Below are positions 6,275 through 6,344 of a stretch of DNA of 6,344 bases, in pieces. The position numbers were made by a program, and so were the translations under genes. Where the stretch lies: positions 1 to 6,344 of the forward strand of contig CALXNI010000088.1 of the NCBI GenBank assembly GCA_944389715.1, written 5' to 3'. The DNA comes from an uncultured Clostridia bacterium (GTDB lineage Bacteria > Bacillota > Clostridia > TANB77 > CAG-508). The first letter of the stretch is position 1. The number at the start of each line of letters is the position of its first letter. The notes beneath the pieces are model-generated. The model had not been told where the DNA came from. It saw only the letters and a program-made list of their open reading frames with translations, and searched no databases.

Positions 6275-6344
6275 TGTAGGGGTCGCACCCCTGGGCGACC
6301 CTAAAATATTGATATGCGGGTCGCCGTGGGCGGCGACCCCTACA
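6275..6344. repeat. GC-rich palindromic intergenic repeat with 12-bp terminal inverted repeats
   Basis: TGTAGGGGTCGC (6275-6286) is exactly repeated in inverse as GCGACCCCTACA (6333-6344). Inside are two hairpins: GGGTCGC (6280-6286) with GCGACCC (6295-6301), and GGGTCGCC (6318-6325) with GGCGACCC (6332-6339). The element starts 34 bases after the ytxC stop and may serve as a transcript end. It shares the CCCCTACA ending with the repeat at 111-194. The window ends at the last base of the right arm, so the element may continue beyond it. Confidence 0.75.

Noticed and set aside
1..6344. CRISPR array, tRNA or rRNA genes, transposase
   Set aside because: No regular direct repeats with spacers, no cloverleaf-like or rRNA sequence and no transposase frame were seen on either strand.

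Overview
The window is very AT-rich, with strong Shine-Dalgarno sites and sigma-A-type promoters. It carries a YtxC-family (endospore-former) gene, a YlbF-family gene and a glycogen-type locus, and has GC-rich hairpin repeats between genes. Together these suggest an anaerobic, spore-forming Firmicute of the class Clostridia, possibly an uncultured gut lineage. The species cannot be told from the sequence.

Layout, left to right. Bases 1-28 are the first codons of a leftward gene with a textbook promoter (50-78). A GC-rich hairpin repeat fills 111-194. Then come three leftward genes: a ylbF-like gene (200-532), overlapped by 14 bases by a gene for an unknown membrane protein (519-1193), and a GT4 glycosyltransferase of the glycogen-synthase type (1339-2635). 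A large imperfect inverted repeat (1212-1335) separates the last two. A divergent promoter region (about 2636-2824) faces a rightward cluster: a DUF4912 protein with a long lysine-rich tail (2825-3691), a GH57 1,4-alpha-glucan branching enzyme (3707-5294) and ytxC (5386-6240). A second GC-rich hairpin repeat closes the window (6275-6344).

The glycosyltransferase would extend alpha-glucan chains and the GH57 enzyme would put branches in them. DUF4912 proteins are, from memory, frequent neighbours of such genes. This is therefore probably a glycogen-like storage polymer locus next to sporulation-related and regulatory genes.

The main observation: both glycogen enzyme genes, on opposite strands, are broken by a single +1 shift, and both shifts are at a CGG triplet. 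In each case, skipping the C of CGG restores a conserved Gly-x-Pro motif (GCA-C-GGA-GTT-CCA and TCT-C-GGT-TAT-CCA) and yields full-length proteins of 431 and 528 residues. By my hand scan CGG occurs in frame nowhere else in the six main genes (about 1,865 codons). This could be programmed +1 recoding at a disused or unassigned CGG codon, or quadruplet-like CGGN decoding as glycine. Sequencing error or gene decay remain possible but do not readily explain the shared context.

A second regulatory candidate is a 16-bp stem (5305-5320 with 5368-5383) that buries the ribosome binding site of ytxC.
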